This document shows positions 26,104 to 35,137 of a stretch of DNA of 60,069 bases, piece after piece (the first letter of the stretch is position 1; each line of letters opens with the position of its first letter). The DNA comes from Prosthecobacter debontii (GTDB lineage Bacteria > Verrucomicrobiota > Verrucomicrobiia > Verrucomicrobiales > Akkermansiaceae), in the NCBI GenBank assembly GCA_945870855.1, contig CAMBTP010000014.1:1-60069 (forward strand), in the 5' to 3' direction. The position numbers and the translations under genes were made by a program. The notes below the pieces were generated by a model, which ran no database searches, was not told the origin of the DNA, and worked only from the letters and a program-made list of their open reading frames with translations.

Positions 26104-26175
26104 TCAAAAACTCTTCATTCCCGACTTAACCCGAACTCCGAGTTCGCAGGGGGGGATTCATCGGGCTCAAAGAGC

Positions 26176-26212
26176 AACCGCCCGTCAGGTTGATATTCAC
26201 CTGCGGGCGGTT
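26176..26212 (-). terminator. Strong hairpin downstream of the 1421-residue repeat protein gene
   Basis: AACCGCCCG-T-CAGGT (26176-26190) pairs with ACCTGCGGGCGGTT (26199-26212), with one bulged base and an 8-nt loop. It lies about 55 bp beyond the stop of the minus-strand gene ending at 26266. The T-tract on the minus strand is weak (CTCTTTG), so it is only a probable terminator. Confidence 0.6.
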
Positions 26213-26265
26213 GGGGAAGGTTTCCTGATCTCGGAGAAGCTCGTTCGAGAATCCCGGAACGTATG

Positions 26266-29200
26266 TCAGTTTCCTGCCGGTGGATAGACGATCCGGTAGA
26301 AGGCGGCGGGTAGCAAAGGACTCGAATCCCTGTAGGTGGCGGCACCACTCACCGAATCAGCGGTCACTGTGTCGATTTGTGTCCAATCGGTGAGTGTGGC
26401 CGAGCGCTCGATGCCGTAGGTGCGGCCGGGGATGCCTGTGAAGGCGATATTGGCAGCACCCGCTGCAAATGTGATAGTAGGGCTATTTCCTACGGTGGTG
26501 AAGAGTGGGTCTGAGCCGCTACTTACCGTGACGCTTACCGTTGTCGTCGCAGTATTGTAATTATCGGTATCCGTCGGGGTGAACGTCACACCTTGGTTAG
26601 CCGTTCCTACGGCGGGGCTCGTTCCGGGAGTCGTGAAGGCAAATGTCCCATCCGTGCTGGCGAAACCGCCCGTCAAGCTGGACGAGGCCAGGGTCTCGCC
26701 GGAAGTGATTCCGGAGGCTGTGGGCGCGGTGGTGATGGTGGGCGTCGCTTTGTTGGTGGTGACGCTCACGGTGGTGGTCGTACTGTTGTAATTGTCCCCA
26801 TCAGTTGGCGTGAATGTGACCCCACGGCTTGCGGTTCCTGCGTTGGGCGCGGTGCTAGGCGTTGTGAAGGCAAATGTCCCAACCGTGCTGGCCTCGCCAC
26901 CTGTCAGATCGGAGTCAGCCAAGGTTTCCCCAAAGGTGATGTCGGAGGCCGTGGGCGCGGTGGCGATGGTAGGTGTCGCTTTGCTTACGACGTTGCCAGA
27001 GGCAGCAGTGGTGATGTTGACCGAAGTTGCTCCCGAGCTGCTTAGGACGATGTTTTGGGAATTGTAACTGCCTGAGACCGCAGCTGTCGCAGCGAGGCGG
27101 ATTCGCAGAGAGCCACTGGCTGTTCCGCTGGACTGGGTGAAGGTCACAGTAGAACCGTAGGAAGTTCCATCGGAGGAAACTTCGAAACCGGTTGGGGCAG
27201 TGGCGGTAAGATCCTCCCCCAGATTGACTCCGGAAATCTCAAAAGTCTGCTCTGCCGAGGCTGTTCCGAAGGTGGTTGTGAAAGCGGCGACCGAACCGAC
27301 TGAGGTGATCGTAGGGACATCCGCTGCCCGGATCTGGATGTTGTCCAAGCGATTGTTTTGGCCGGAACCCGTGGAACCAGATACGGTGAGACGTAGATAG
27401 GCATTGGTAGCACCATCTAGGTCCGTGATAGGAGCAAGACTTTTGATCGCAAAACTAGTGGGTATGGAGCTTATCGTTTCAGCTGTGGTCCAAGTGGTTC
27501 CGTTGGTGCTAAACTCCCAAAGATGAGAATCAAATCCTGTGGAGGTCTTTTGTGTGGCGTAGCTTACCAGCAAATTCGTGCGAGCCGCCATGCTGAATTT
27601 GAATACAAGCTTCTTACCATTCGCCGAATTTCCAGATCCTGCGAGCAGAGCCAAGCAGGCTGGAGAGGTTGTTGTGGTTGAAAATCCCGTAGCGGCATTG
27701 ACGGCCGTTCCAGTAAATCCGTTCAGCTCCGTGGCCTGCGCCCAACTGCTTGAACCGTTTGTGCCATCCAGATAGATTACTCCCGTGCCGATATTTGCAT
27801 TGTAGGTCGTGGGCGAGATAGGTGAGGCCGCTATCGCAGTGCCGCCACTAGTCGTAGTCTGGAAATCCCATCCTGCTATCAAGGGCACTGTGATCGTGAT
27901 ATCGCCAACCGCGTAGGTTATGTTATAATTGGCTGCCGCAAAGGTTCCTCCTGTGGCCGCGGAAGGAGTGACCTCGCCTGGGTAAGATCCGACGGCTGCA
28001 CCTGCTAATCCGCCTGGACCGTAGGTCATCGTCACCGATCCTATCGTTTCCGTTGAAATCAGGTTGATGGTGGTGAATGCCGTCGAACCCGGGCCATCAG
28101 TTAAAGTCACGCCTACGTTTTTGAAGACGCTGTTGGCAGTGATAGTCAGATTCCGTTTTGTGATGGTTCCGTCTGCTGTCCCGTTGGCGAGACTGTAATT
28201 CTCGGCAAGGCCGCCATTGGTGCCATTTGCTAGAGTGTAGGTGATCACATTTCCGGCGTAAGTGCCCACATTTGCACTGGGATATTGCGCTGAAGAACCC
28301 GTCACAGTCACCGTTTCACTCCCCACAAAACCTGAGAGTGTTCCCACCGTCAGAGTTCCGGGGGTAGTATTGCCGCTGTAAACCTTGTCTGCAATAGTGG
28401 GAGGCGTGATAGTCAGCGCCAACGGTGTAATATCAGCACTCAAGCCGATTGGCTGGGATACCGTGTAGTTGGAGCTTGGCTCTGTGTAACCCGTCATCGT
28501 GATAGGCTTAGCCGTGCCCACTCCGGCGGCTGTGAATGTAGCGCTGGCTGTTCCTGTAACTGTAAAGGTTTCGCTATTTTCCAACCCAATATACTCAGCT
28601 GTGCCAGTCGTGGACGCTGCAAGAGTGCCATCATAAGGCTTATTAGCACCAGTCAGTCCGGTGATTGTCAGTGATTTCTTGGCTACGGAACTGGAGGCGG
28701 TTGCCACCGTTTGAGAGGTCGCTCCGCCGCCCGATACCGTGATATTTCCAGAATAGGTTCCAAATGCTGTGGTAGCTGCGAGGCGCACGTAAACAGAAGT
28801 GGCTACCAAGGTGCCGCTGGCGGGCAAAGTAAGCGAGGTGCTGTAGCCGGAACCAATACTGCTGGAAACTTCAAAACCAGCGGGAGGGGTCACCGTCAAA
28901 TCACCCGTCAGGAAAATACCGGAAACGGTGAAGCTGGAGGGGGCGGCGGATGGTGTGCCATAGGTCGTATCAACTGCGGCAAGGGCTCCTGCGGCTGTGA
29001 TCGTCGGATTCGCGGTTACTGATAGTGTTGCGGATACGTAGGTCGGAAGATAGTTGGCAATGTCGAACGTGCCACCAACCGCTGCTGATGGGGTTACCTG
29101 ATCCGCGTAGGCGCCAACAGCATCACCCGAGGCGGCTCCCGTCCCGTAGCTGATGGTGACGGAGCCGATTGTTTCAGAGCCGACAAGACCATCGCTGGTA

Positions 29201-30531
29201 AATGCGGTTGAACCGGTGACCGGGCTCGCCAGCGTATCTCCGGATGCTTTGGTGACTGCGAAAGCGGTGATGGTGAGTGCTTTGGGCTCCACCGTAAGGG
29301 TTCCATTGTTATAAGTGATGATGTAGTTGCTGGCGGTGAAGGTTCCGCCCGTCGCAGCGCTCGGGGTTATCGGATAAGAGCCCACGGCAGCTGAAGCTGC
29401 AATGCCGCTGGAGGCCAGGGTTACCGCTCCGATGGTATCGGAATTCGCCAGGCCGTCGGAACTGAACGAACTGGTGCCGAGCGGTAACGTATCGCCGTAA
29501 GTCTTAGTCCTAGCACTGGCGGTGATCGACAAGGCCTTTGCCGAGACCCTATTCCCGTCTTCTGTTGTCACGATGTTCACAGAGGTTGCGCCGGTGGTGG
29601 ATAATACGATGTTTTTGGAATTGTAAAATGCTACCGCCGCCGTGGCTTTGAGCCGCAGGGACAGTGTTCCGCTGGCACTGCCTCCGCTTTGAGTGAAAGT
29701 CGCTGTTCCGCCATACGTCGCTCCATCGCTGGCGACCTCAAATCCGGATGGGGCGGTCGCCACTAGGTTCGCCGTCAGGTTTGCTCCCGAAACGCTGAAC
29801 GTTTGCGCGGTGGAGGGAGTGCCGTAGGTGGTGGTGAACGCGCTCGCTGTGGCGGCACCGGTGATCGCCGGAGGTGGAGGGAAGGTGCCGCTGAAAACGA
29901 TGTTGTCCGCGACCCAGCGTTCGTTGGCATTGTCGTTTTTCATCGTTATGCGGTAACGCATGGATGCGACGGCGGGTAGGCCGGTGACGGTGACCGTGCT
30001 GTAGCCATCTGTGGTACGGTTGCCACCCGCTGCTGGCGTGAAGGAGACCGAGTTGGTATTTCCATCATAAGCGGTGGATGCTACGCCAGTTCCGCTAGTG
30101 TAGGACCACCGAGCGTTGGTGTTTCCGGCAATGGTGAGAGTGTTGTAATAAGTGGTTCCGCCATCTGGGCTGATCGCGACGATGACCGTATCATCAGTGT
30201 CAGCTCCGTTGCCTGTGGATGTTATCGAGAACGAAGCTAGGCGAAAACTGAGAGAGATCCCGGTGCCGCCGATCGTGTTGATCGTGTTGGACGTGATGGT
30301 GGCGGTGCCGCTGCTTACGCCGCGGGAGTGTGTGCCTTCACTGGCGAATGGTGACGATGCTGGGCTGTCACTGCCGGTTGAGTTGCCAGTGAAGTATGCA
30401 CCGCCGGTAACGGCCACGTTGGTGACGGAGTTGTTAAGGCCTTCGGTAAAACTCTGACCCCATCCCGTCTGGACGAAGGCGAGACTGAAGAGGGCGGCTA
30501 GGAGAGAGCGGAGTGTGGGTGTATTTTTCAT
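26266..30531 (-). CDS. Very large exported MBG/Ig-like repeat protein
   Basis: 1421 residues from ATG 30531 (a GTG two codons earlier is an alternative). Signal peptide ends near TGWGQ. Then comes an anchor-like beta-rich module (about 30-215), a run of MBG/YDG and Ig-like repeats (about 220-870; units read TKTYGDTLPLG ... VGSYPITPSAATGGTF ... YIITYNNGTLTV and TITGLTGANKPYDGTL), a second lectin-like beta module (about 875-1085, AGWDFQTTTSGG), more Ig-like repeats including two tandem FAFTTPSTAPNAGTASRGVTFTPT units, and a C-terminal GRTYGIERSATLTDWTQI domain typical of PVC exoproteins. It is threonine/serine/glycine-rich with hardly any Cys. Probably an extracellular adhesin or surface-layer-associated protein. 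It stands as a single gene. Confidence 0.85.
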   Translation of the reverse strand: MKNTPTLRSLLAALFSLAFVQTGWGQSFTEGLNNSVTNVAVTGGAYFTGNSTGSDSPASSPFASEGTHSRGVSSGTATITSNTINTIGGTGISLSFRLASFSITSTGNGADTDDTVIVAISPDGGTTYYNTLTIAGNTNARWSYTSGTGVASTAYDGNTNSVSFTPAAGGNRTTDGYSTVTVTGLPAVASMRYRITMKNDNANERWVADNIVFSGTFPPPPAITGAATASAFTTTYGTPSTAQTFSVSGANLTANLVATAPSGFEVASDGATYGGTATFTQSGGSASGTLSLRLKATAAVAFYNSKNIVLSTTGATSVNIVTTEDGNRVSAKALSITASARTKTYGDTLPLGTSSFSSDGLANSDTIGAVTLASSGIAASAAVGSYPITPSAATGGTFTASNYIITYNNGTLTVEPKALTITAFAVTKASGDTLASPVTGSTAFTSDGLVGSETIGSVTISYGTGAASGDAVGAYADQVTPSAAVGGTFDIANYLPTYVSATLSVTANPTITAAGALAAVDTTYGTPSAAPSSFTVSGIFLTGDLTVTPPAGFEVSSSIGSGYSTSLTLPASGTLVATSVYVRLAATTAFGTYSGNITVSGGGATSQTVATASSSVAKKSLTITGLTGANKPYDGTLAASTTGTAEYIGLENSETFTVTGTASATFTAAGVGTAKPITMTGYTEPSSNYTVSQPIGLSADITPLALTITPPTIADKVYSGNTTPGTLTVGTLSGFVGSETVTVTGSSAQYPSANVGTYAGNVITYTLANGTNGGLAENYSLANGTADGTITKRNLTITANSVFKNVGVTLTDGPGSTAFTTINLISTETIGSVTMTYGPGGLAGAAVGSYPGEVTPSAATGGTFAAANYNITYAVGDITITVPLIAGWDFQTTTSGGTAIAASPISPTTYNANIGTGVIYLDGTNGSSSWAQATELNGFTGTAVNAATGFSTTTTSPACLALLAGSGNSANGKKLVFKFSMAARTNLLVSYATQKTSTGFDSHLWEFSTNGTTWTTAETISSIPTSFAIKSLAPITDLDGATNAYLRLTVSGSTGSGQNNRLDNIQIRAADVPTITSVGSVAAFTTTFGTASAEQTFEISGVNLGEDLTATAPTGFEVSSDGTSYGSTVTFTQSSGTASGSLRIRLAATAAVSGSYNSQNIVLSSSGATSVNITTAASGNVVSKATPTIATAPTASDITFGETLADSDLTGGEASTVGTFAFTTPSTAPNAGTASRGVTFTPTDGDNYNSTTTTVSVTTNKATPTITTAPTASGITSGETLASSSLTGGFASTDGTFAFTTPGTSPAVGTANQGVTFTPTDTDNYNTATTTVSVTVSSGSDPLFTTVGNSPTITFAAGAANIAFTGIPGRTYGIERSATLTDWTQIDTVTADSVSGAATYRDSSPLLPAAFYRIVYPPAGN

Positions 30532-30818
30532 AGGCACGAGTTAAGGCACATTAGAACTAGGGATTCGTGGAAAATAAAATGATATTGAATGAAGATTTCG
30601 TCACATAAGGTATGGCATACCGGACAGGGTTGATTTGCATTTCACGGATCTAGACATAAGCAGCTATCAGGCCAAAATGACCCACCTAACGTAGGGTCCG
30701 GGAAGGCGGGTGGCGGAGAGTGGGAGAGCCGGGAAACTTGAAACCGTGAACTTTTTCGGACATCACCCGTCACAAATCGCTAGACGAAAGGCTGTCATGG
30801 TGTCGATTGTGGGTAGTG

Positions 30819-31802
30819 ATGAAAATCAAAGCCATCGTGTGGATCATGCTCGCTGCGGCGGGGGTAGCTCGTGCCTACGAACCTGCCGCCTCCGTTGCCG
30901 ATCTTGTGGATCTGGAAAAGAAAGTGGCGGCTGTTTCCGCGAAAACGATGCCGGCCACGGTTGCGCTCGTTTCCGAGAATACTGGTTCGTCGGGTTCTGG
31001 TGTCCTTGTTTCCGAGGACGGCCTGATCCTGACCGCCGCTCACGTGGTGCAGGGCATGAAGGAAGTGGATATCTATTTCGCCGACGGCAAGAAATGGCTC
31101 GGTAAGGTGCTGGGCGCGAATTTTTCCAAGGACATCGGCATGGTGAAAATGGTCGAGGCTGGGCCATGGCCGTTCGTGAAGATCGGCGAGTCGAAACCGC
31201 TGGAGGCGGGGGACTGGGTCGTCGCGCTCGGGCACTCGGCGGGTTTCGATCCGGCGAGGACTCCTCCTGTCCGATTCGGTCGGTTGATGTCAGATGGGCC
31301 GGGAAATTATTTCACCACCGACTGCACCCTGATCGGCGGCGATTCCGGCGGACCACTCTTTGATCTTGATGCAAAGCTTGTAGGGATCAATTCCTCGATC
31401 GGGGAGTCATGGAAAAACAACAATCACGCGGGCGTGGATGGCTTTCGCGAGGATTGGGATCGGTTGCTAAAGGGCGAGACCTGGGGCACGCTCCAAATGA
31501 ATCCCATGGCAAATCCGGAGACCCCCGTGCTCGGAATCGGCATGGGCATGAACGAGGGTATCGACGGTGTGCTCGTTTACAAGGTCGAGCCGAATTCCCC
31601 AGCCGCCGCGGCGGGCGTGAGGGTGGGGGATGTGATCCGCTCCGTGGATGGCGACCGCGTCCGCGAGGGTGCGGAACTCCAAGAGGTTTTGGTTAAGCGC
31701 GAGGTCGGTGACAAAGTAAAGCTCGGCATCGTCCGTGAAGAGGCGGAGATTGAGATCGAGGTGGAACTGGTGAAACGGGAGGAACTTTTCAAAGTAAAAT
31801 GA
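30819..31802 (+). CDS. HtrA/DegP-like trypsin-family serine protease with PDZ domain
   Basis: 327 residues from ATG 30819; a TTG four codons earlier is a less likely start. Signal peptide ends near ARAYE. The catalytic triad is intact: His75 in TAAHVV, Asp105 in KDIGMVK and Ser176 in GGDSGGPLF. A single PDZ domain covers about 235-325 (GVLVYKVEPNSPAAAAGVRVGDVI). Such periplasmic proteases degrade or chaperone misfolded envelope proteins. The stop overlaps the start of the next gene by 4 bp, so the two are translated together; the partner is an inactive relative. Confidence 0.9.
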   Translation: MKIKAIVWIMLAAAGVARAYEPAASVADLVDLEKKVAAVSAKTMPATVALVSENTGSSGSGVLVSEDGLILTAAHVVQGMKEVDIYFADGKKWLGKVLGANFSKDIGMVKMVEAGPWPFVKIGESKPLEAGDWVVALGHSAGFDPARTPPVRFGRLMSDGPGNYFTTDCTLIGGDSGGPLFDLDAKLVGINSSIGESWKNNNHAGVDGFREDWDRLLKGETWGTLQMNPMANPETPVLGIGMGMNEGIDGVLVYKVEPNSPAAAAGVRVGDVIRSVDGDRVREGAELQEVLVKREVGDKVKLGIVREEAEIEIEVELVKREELFKVK

Positions 31803-33040
31803 GAACATACGAATTTACTGCCATCAGCGCGTTCCTGCTTTGCGCCAGCTTGTCCGCTCCAGCGCAGCGCGCAGAGGATGAGGTGCCGCTCATGCGTCCC
31901 GACGAGCGCAAGGTGGTGGATGCCCAAGCCGATGAGTTTAACAAGGCGCTTGAGCCGATACTTTCCGACGCGGCAAAATCTGCCGTGACGATCTGGACTA
32001 GAGGCACAAATAAGCCCATCGCTTACGGGACGGTTGTCGGCGATGGCACGAGCATCCTCACGAAATGGAGCGAAATTGAGCGATTTGCCGATATGCTTTT
32101 CGTCAACGGCGCGAAAGACCAAGGTGCGAAGGCAGAGGTTACGGGTGTTTTTACAGAAGAAGATCTCGTGCTTCTATCGATTCCCGCCGAGGCTGCTGAG
32201 GTAGAGGATTTGACTGCGGCGAAGTTTCACCTGTCTGATCTTTCGCTCGGGCGTTTCCTTGTCGCTACAAGGCCGGACGGTAAACTGGCTGGCTTCGGAG
32301 TCGTCGGCGTGTTGGAAAGGAATCTCCGTGAAACAGACAAGGCGCACCTTGGTATCATGCCCGATTTTCAGTATAGTGGCGCAGGAATCCGGATCGCGAA
32401 TGTGCAGCCGGAATACGGTGCGGCCGAGGCGGGTCTTCGCTCCGGCGATGTGATCTTACAGGTGAATGAGCGCAAAATCTCCGGCCTTCTGGAACTCAAG
32501 AACGCACTCAGTGGCAAGAGCCCCGGCGATAAGGTGACCTTGCGCATCGAAACCGCTGGCAAGGAGCGCGATGTCGAGGTTCTGCTTTCCAACCGCCCCG
32601 TGATCGGGCAGTTCGCGGGTGGGCGGCTCAACGCGATGGAACGGATGGGTGGTAAGTTGAATGGAATACGTGACAGCTTTTCCCAGGTCGTGCAGTCGGA
32701 TATGAAAATCCAATCCAACCAAATCGGCGGGCCGGTGGTGGATCTGGAAGGTCGCGTAGTGGGTATCACTATGGCGCGAGCCGACCGGACGCGGACTTAC
32801 ATCATGGGCGGTGCGGCGATTGAAGATCTTTTGAAGAAGAAATCCGATACGGTCGCCGAGGCGCGCACGAAAACCGAGAAGCTGAAGGCGGAACTCGCGC
32901 AACAGAATCGGGCGATGTTACCGGAAATGCGCCGCCAAGCGAAACCCCGCGATCTCCCGCGCACGCGCCGCCACCTCAGCGATCTCCAGCGGCTGCTCGG
33001 CCGGGCGAACCGTGAACTCGACGATCTCGAACGTAGATAA
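31799..33040 (+). CDS. Catalytically dead HtrA-like protein with PDZ inside the protease domain
   Basis: 413 residues, signal peptide ending near SAPAQ. The N-terminal barrel resembles a trypsin fold, but where His is expected (TAAHVV) it reads TKWSEI (Ser91), the Asp region is EEDLVLLSI (Asp122), and the serine-loop sequence is [17 protein letters not shown], with Ile309 in place of the nucleophile Ser. A PDZ domain (about 183-265, [23 protein letters not shown]) lies before that serine-loop segment, whereas in HtrA proteins PDZ follows it. So the PDZ domain appears inserted into the second barrel. The C-terminus (345-413) is charged and helical. It is translationally coupled to the active protease and probably a regulator or substrate adaptor; that function is inference. 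Confidence 0.8.
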   Translation: MRTYEFTAISAFLLCASLSAPAQRAEDEVPLMRPDERKVVDAQADEFNKALEPILSDAAKSAVTIWTRGTNKPIAYGTVVGDGTSILTKWSEIERFADMLFVNGAKDQGAKAEVTGVFTEEDLVLLSIPAEAAEVEDLTAAKFHLSDLSLGRFLVATRPDGKLAGFGVVGVLERNLRETDKAHLGIMPDFQYSGAGIRIANVQPEYGAAEAGLRSGDVILQVNERKISGLLELKNALSGKSPGDKVTLRIETAGKERDVEVLLSNRPVIGQFAGGRLNAMERMGGKLNGIRDSFSQVVQSDMKIQSNQIGGPVVDLEGRVVGITMARADRTRTYIMGGAAIEDLLKKKSDTVAEARTKTEKLKAELAQQNRAMLPEMRRQAKPRDLPRTRRHLSDLQRLLGRANRELDDLERR

Positions 33041-33090
33041 TTCGAAATCAGGGCTTCAAACGGCGGGCAGACGCGTTAGGCTGTAACGCG

Positions 33091-34722
33091 ATGAGCGAGA
33101 AGGAATTTCACTACCAGGACCCGTTCCCCTTGGGCGCGGATGAAACGGAATACGAATGCATTCGCGAGGGTGGGATGGAGGTCGTCCATTTCGGCGGAAA
33201 AGAAATCCTGAAAATCGATCCCGAGGCGCTGATATTTCTCTCCGCCGAGGCGATCCGGGCGATCAATTTCACCCTCCGTGCCAGCCACCTTACACAGGTC
33301 GCCGCCATCCTCGATGACCCCGAAGCCTCGCAAAACGACCGCATGGTCGCGCTGATGTTGCTGAAGAACGCGGAGATCGCCGCGCATGGCATCCTGCCAG
33401 CTTGTCAGGACACAGGAACCGCCACCGTCATCGGAAAAAAGGGCCAGTATGTCTGGACGGAAGGCAACGATGCGGAATCCATTTCCAAAGGCATCTACCA
33501 GACCTACACCAAAGAAAATCTCCGCTACTCGCAGACCGCGCCGCTGACGATGTATGATGAGGTGAATACGAAAACAAACCTCCCCGCGCAAATCGACCTC
33601 TACGCCACGCAGGGCGACGAATACAAATTCCTCTTCGTCAGCAAGGGCGGCGGCTCGGCGAACAAAACTTTTCTCTATCAGGAAACCAAAGCGCTACTGA
33701 ACCCGAAACGGCTCAAGGAATTCTGCGTCGAGAAAATGAAGTCGCTAGGCACTGCGGCGTGCCCGCCTTACCACTTGGCCTTCGTAATCGGCGGCACCTC
33801 GGCGGAGAACAACCTCAAGACCGTGAAGATGGCGACCACCCGCTACTATGATTCCCTGCCAACCTCCGGCAACGAGCACGGCCGCGCGTTCCGCGATCTG
33901 GAGCTTGAGAAGGAGCTGTTAGAGTTGGCTCAAGGGATCGGAATCGGTGCGCAGTTCGGCGGGAAATACTTTGCGCTCGATGTCCGGGTGATCCGCCTGC
34001 CTCGCCACGGTGCCTCGTGCCCGGTCGGGATCGGCGTGTCCTGCTCCGCCGACCGACAGGCGAAGGCGAAGATCACCAAGAATGGAATTTTCTTGGAAAA
34101 ACTGGAGAAGAATCCGGGCCGTTTCATCCCGGAGAAATACCACGATTGGAAATTCAAAGGCGTGGCCATTAATCTCGATCTCGGCATGGAGAAAACGCTC
34201 GAAACGCTTTCCAAATACCCTGTCACCACCGCCCTTTCGCTGAGCGGCACGATCATCGTCGCACGTGACTCCGCGCATGCAAAACTCAAGGAAATCCTCG
34301 ATGAAACTGGCGATCTTCCCGACTACTTCAAGCAATACCCCGTCTATTACGCCGGCCCTGCGAAAACCCCGGCGGGAATGCCGTCCGGCTCCTTCGGCCC
34401 TACCACAGCAGGCCGTATGGACGGCTACGTCGATCTCTTCCAATCCCACGGCGCATCCATGGTCATGCTAGCGAAAGGCAACCGCTCCCAACAGGTGACC
34501 GACGCCTGCAAAAAACACGGAGGCTTCTACCTCGGCTCCGCAGGCGGCCCGGCAGCCTTGCTCGCACAGGAACACATCCGCTCCCAGGAAGTCGTCGATT
34601 TCCCCGAACTCGGCATGGAGGCGGTTTGGAAAATCACCGTCGAGAATTTCCCCGCCTTCATCCTAGTGGACAACAAGGGTCACGATTTTTTCACCACGAT
34701 CAACCAGTGCCCGATCTGTTGA
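33091..34722 (+). CDS. fumA: Class I fumarate hydratase (iron-sulfur, fused alpha/beta)
   Basis: 543 residues. Alpha-part motifs: PACQDTGTA near 109 with the first cluster Cys, and the [20 protein letters not shown] region near 225. The beta-part contains [29 protein letters not shown] and ends with [11 protein letters not shown]. This matches the single-chain, oxygen-sensitive [4Fe-4S] fumarases that hydrate fumarate to malate in the TCA cycle; tartrate dehydratase relatives are the alternative. The ATG at 33091 gives [15 protein letters not shown]. It stands alone, and is followed by a hairpin and a 131-bp tandem repeat. Confidence 0.92.
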   Translation: MSEKEFHYQDPFPLGADETEYECIREGGMEVVHFGGKEILKIDPEALIFLSAEAIRAINFTLRASHLTQVAAILDDPEASQNDRMVALMLLKNAEIAAHGILPACQDTGTATVIGKKGQYVWTEGNDAESISKGIYQTYTKENLRYSQTAPLTMYDEVNTKTNLPAQIDLYATQGDEYKFLFVSKGGGSANKTFLYQETKALLNPKRLKEFCVEKMKSLGTAACPPYHLAFVIGGTSAENNLKTVKMATTRYYDSLPTSGNEHGRAFRDLELEKELLELAQGIGIGAQFGGKYFALDVRVIRLPRHGASCPVGIGVSCSADRQAKAKITKNGIFLEKLEKNPGRFIPEKYHDWKFKGVAINLDLGMEKTLETLSKYPVTTALSLSGTIIVARDSAHAKLKEILDETGDLPDYFKQYPVYYAGPAKTPAGMPSGSFGPTTAGRMDGYVDLFQSHGASMVMLAKGNRSQQVTDACKKHGGFYLGSAGGPAALLAQEHIRSQEVVDFPELGMEAVWKITVENFPAFILVDNKGHDFFTTINQCPIC

Positions 34723-34785
34723 GCTGTCCCAATGTGCAGTATTTTGAGGGCAGGTGCTTCATCGCAACAAAATTACGGAAAATGT

Positions 34786-34810
34786 TTAGACCATTCGGCA
34801 AATGGTCTAA
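34786..34810 (+). terminator. Hairpin after the fumarase gene
   Basis: TTAGACCATT and AATGGTCTAA are perfect 10-bp arms around a CGGCA loop, 64 bp after the fumarase stop. No T-run follows, so it may be an intrinsic-like or Rho-assisted stop. The flanking sequence up to 34815 has no gene. Confidence 0.5.
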
Positions 34811-34814
34811 GACC

Positions 34815-35133
34815 GTCCGCGCTTTCCATCGTCGCTTCATGGACTCGCGTTCTGGAGAACGCGGCTCCGCCAACGGCGATTTTCCACAGCATGGAGCGGC
34901 GGATCAGAATCCGCCGATGCCCATGGGAAAGCCGATGTTGAGTGCGTCCGCGCTTTCCATCGTCGCTTCATGGACTCGCGTTCTGGAGAACGCGGCTCCG
35001 CGAACGGCGATTTTCCAAAGCATGGAGCGGCGGATCAGAATCCGCCGATGCCCATGGGAAAGCCGATGTTGAGTGCGTCCGCGCTTTCCATCGTCGCTTC
35101 ATGGACTCGCGTTCTGGAGAACGCGGCTCCGCT
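34815..35133. repeat. 131-bp tandem repeat, 2.4 copies
   Basis: Units start at 34815, 34946 and 35077 (exact 131-bp spacing); the third is cut after about 57 bp, five bases before the end of der. Each unit carries two perfect palindromes: CGCGTTCTGGAGAACGCG, and GGCGGATCAGAATCCGCC. The unit's central phrase (ACGGCGATTTT ... GCATGGAGC) also occurs, diverged, at 40071-40096. It fills the gap between the convergent fumarase and der genes. The apparent reading frames in it are repeat artefacts. Confidence 0.93.
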
Positions 35134-35137
35134 TGAA

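Noticed and set aside
26579..29306. Several plus-strand frames of 60-150 codons inside the large repeat protein gene
   Set aside because: They are antisense shadows of a low-complexity Thr/Gly-rich gene and have no start region or domain.
34626..35136. Open frames across the 131-bp repeat encoding repeated SALSIVASWTRVLENAA units
   Set aside because: They arise only because a 131-bp DNA unit is repeated; codon use and hydrophobicity are not protein-like, and the repeat is a palindromic intergenic element.
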